Shown piece by piece: positions 13,024 to 14,065 of a stretch of 14,065 nt of DNA; the first letter of the stretch is position 1, and each line of letters begins with the position of its first letter. The notes below the pieces were generated by a model. That model had not been told where the DNA came from. It worked only from the letters and a program-made list of their open reading frames with translations, and made no database searches. The translations under genes were made by a program, and so were the position numbers. This DNA comes from Fimbriimonadaceae bacterium (GTDB taxonomy: Bacteria; Armatimonadota; Fimbriimonadia; Fimbriimonadales; Fimbriimonadaceae), in assembly GCA_019454665.1 (NCBI GenBank), contig JACFNW010000016.1, positions 1-14,065 of the forward strand, written 5' to 3'.

Positions 13024-14065
13024 ATGCTCGAAGCCCGAGGCATCTCCAAGACGTTCGGACCCACCGTGGCCCTTTCAGACGTGGACTTCCGCGTGGACGA
13101 GGGCGAGGTGGTTGCGCTGGTCGGCGAAAACGGCTCCGGAAAGACCACGCTCATGCGGATCCTCGCTGGCGAAACCCAACCCGATTCCGGCGACATGAGC
13201 CTCGATGGCCAACCCTATCGGCCCGCCGAGCCCAAGGATGCCCACCGATCGGGTGTCGCGCTCATCCACCAGGAACTGGCCGTCTGTGCCCACCTCGATG
13301 TGGCCGAGAACTTGGTGTTGGGCAACGAGCCACGAAGGGCTTGGCGCGTGGACCGGGCGGGGATGGAGGCCACGTCGCGAGAGGTCTTGAGCGTGCTCGG
13401 CCATCCGGATCTAGACCCCTCCACGCCCATGCGCCGGCTGTCGCCCGCGGTCCGGCAAGTGGTGGAGATCGGCAGGGCGCTGGCCGGAGACGCCAAGGTC
13501 GTGATCTTCGACGAGCCGACAAGCAGCCTGACCCAAGCCGATGCCGAGCGGCTGTTCGGCGTGATCGCCCAACTCAAGGCGCAGGGCCGGGCCATCGTGT
13601 ACATCTCGCACTTTCTCGACGAGGTCGAACGCGTGGCCGACCGTGTCACCGTGCTGCGCGATGGGGTCGTCGTGCGAGATGCCCCCGCTTCGGAGACCAC
13701 GCGGGACGGCATAATTCGCGACATGGTGGGCCGCGAAGTCGGCGGCTTGTATCCCCGTTCGGACCGCGTCCCCGGCGAGGCGCTCCTCACGCTCGAAGCG
13801 TTTGCGGGAGCCAGCCTCACCGTCCACCGAGGCGAAGTCGTGGGCATCGCTGGACTCACGGGCGCGGGCCGCACCGAACTCGTGCGGGCCGTTTTCGGGC
13901 TTGACCGCGTCCGGTCGGGCTTGATTCGCGTGGCCAAGACCGAAGGTTGGCGCCCACCCGAGGCCCGTTGGCGTCAAGGAGTCGGCATGGTCAGCGAAGA
14001 CCGCAAGGAAGAGGGCCTCGCTTTGCGCATGAGCATCGCCGAGAACATGGCGCTGCCGCGCTTCT
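13024..14065 (+). CDS. Sugar-type ABC transporter ATP-binding protein (RbsA/MglA family), 3' end outside window
   Basis: The frame is open from the ATG at 13024 to the window end, giving 347 codons of a protein normally about 500 residues long. It is a tandem-ATPase component of CUT2-type sugar importers (ribose, galactose, xylose). The first domain has Walker A GENGSGKTT (34-42), Q-loop Gln83, a degenerate signature LSPAVRQ (139-145), Walker B VVIFDEPTSSL (159-169) and H-loop His196 in YISHFLDEV. The second domain begins with GLTGAGRTEL (277-286), where Arg replaces the Walker A lysine as usual in this family, followed by VSEDRKEEGL. The protein sits on the inner face of the membrane; permease and binding-protein genes would be expected just beyond the window. 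No Shine-Dalgarno site is seen. A GTG at 12985 is an unlikely alternative start. Confidence 0.93.
   Translation, partial: MLEARGISKTFGPTVALSDVDFRVDEGEVVALVGENGSGKTTLMRILAGETQPDSGDMSLDGQPYRPAEPKDAHRSGVALIHQELAVCAHLDVAENLVLGNEPRRAWRVDRAGMEATSREVLSVLGHPDLDPSTPMRRLSPAVRQVVEIGRALAGDAKVVIFDEPTSSLTQADAERLFGVIAQLKAQGRAIVYISHFLDEVERVADRVTVLRDGVVVRDAPASETTRDGIIRDMVGREVGGLYPRSDRVPGEALLTLEAFAGASLTVHRGEVVGIAGLTGAGRTELVRAVFGLDRVRSGLIRVAKTEGWRPPEARWRQGVGMVSEDRKEEGLALRMSIAENMALPRF

Noticed and set aside
12960..13196. N-terminal extension of DUF4127 to 13196
   Set aside because: It overlaps the divergent ABC ATPase, has serine/threonine-rich shadow composition, and removes the signal peptide from the N-terminus.

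Overview
This 14 kb window comes from a GC-rich bacterial chromosome. Genes are tightly packed, no gap between genes exceeds about 115 bp, and there are no rRNA or tRNA genes and no convincing rho-independent terminator. At least two genes (starts at 2520 and 5806), and probably a third (5450), have a TATAAT-like -10 box only 5-6 nt before the start codon. This points to leaderless mRNAs of the kind common in Deinococcus-Thermus and Actinobacteria. Together with the gene content (DUF4127, DUF5658, several CocE/S15 hydrolases, GlpX), I lean weakly towards Armatimonadota (Fimbriimonadia-like) or a relative. That placement is inference only.

Layout: (1) A 10-bp tandem repeat runs from the window edge (1-55) into a formate/nitrite-family (FNT) channel gene (74-943, +). 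(2) A class III aminotransferase (936-2399, -) converges on it with an 8-nt overlap. (3) A secreted S15-type dipeptidyl-peptidase (2520-4373, +) follows, with a leaderless promoter. (4) Then comes a compact same-strand run: class II fructose-1,6-bisphosphatase glpX (4486-5433), a small DUF5658 membrane protein (5450-5782), a two-domain MetH-like methyltransferase without cobalamin or reactivation domains (5806-7755), and a secreted alpha-amino-acid ester hydrolase-like protein (7794-9620). (5) A toxin-antitoxin-like pair follows: an XRE-HTH/ImmA-IrrE metalloprotease (9672-10799) and a DUF4411 PIN-like protein (10849-11328). (6) A secreted DUF4127 protein (11325-12959, -) converges on that pair. 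(7) A sugar-type (RbsA/MglA) ABC ATPase (13024-14065, +), cut by the window end, is transcribed divergently from DUF4127.

The most interesting structure is around region 5. The toxin-antitoxin-like pair is bracketed by an exact 11-bp direct repeat, CCTAAGACCCG, at 9621-9631 and 11324-11334. Removing one copy plus the 1.7 kb between would leave both flanking genes intact and converging with a single base between their stop codons. The toxin's own stop codon lies inside the right-hand repeat. The antitoxin gene also has clearly more A/T at third codon positions than its neighbour. This looks like a recent, seamless insertion of a defence or addiction cassette into the junction of two convergent genes.

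The genes do not form one obvious pathway. The metabolic genes (glpX, metH-like, aminotransferase, FNT) look like housekeeping and transport functions. The two secreted alpha/beta-hydrolases suggest peptide or amino-ester scavenging, and the DUF4127/ABC pair may concern carbohydrate uptake.
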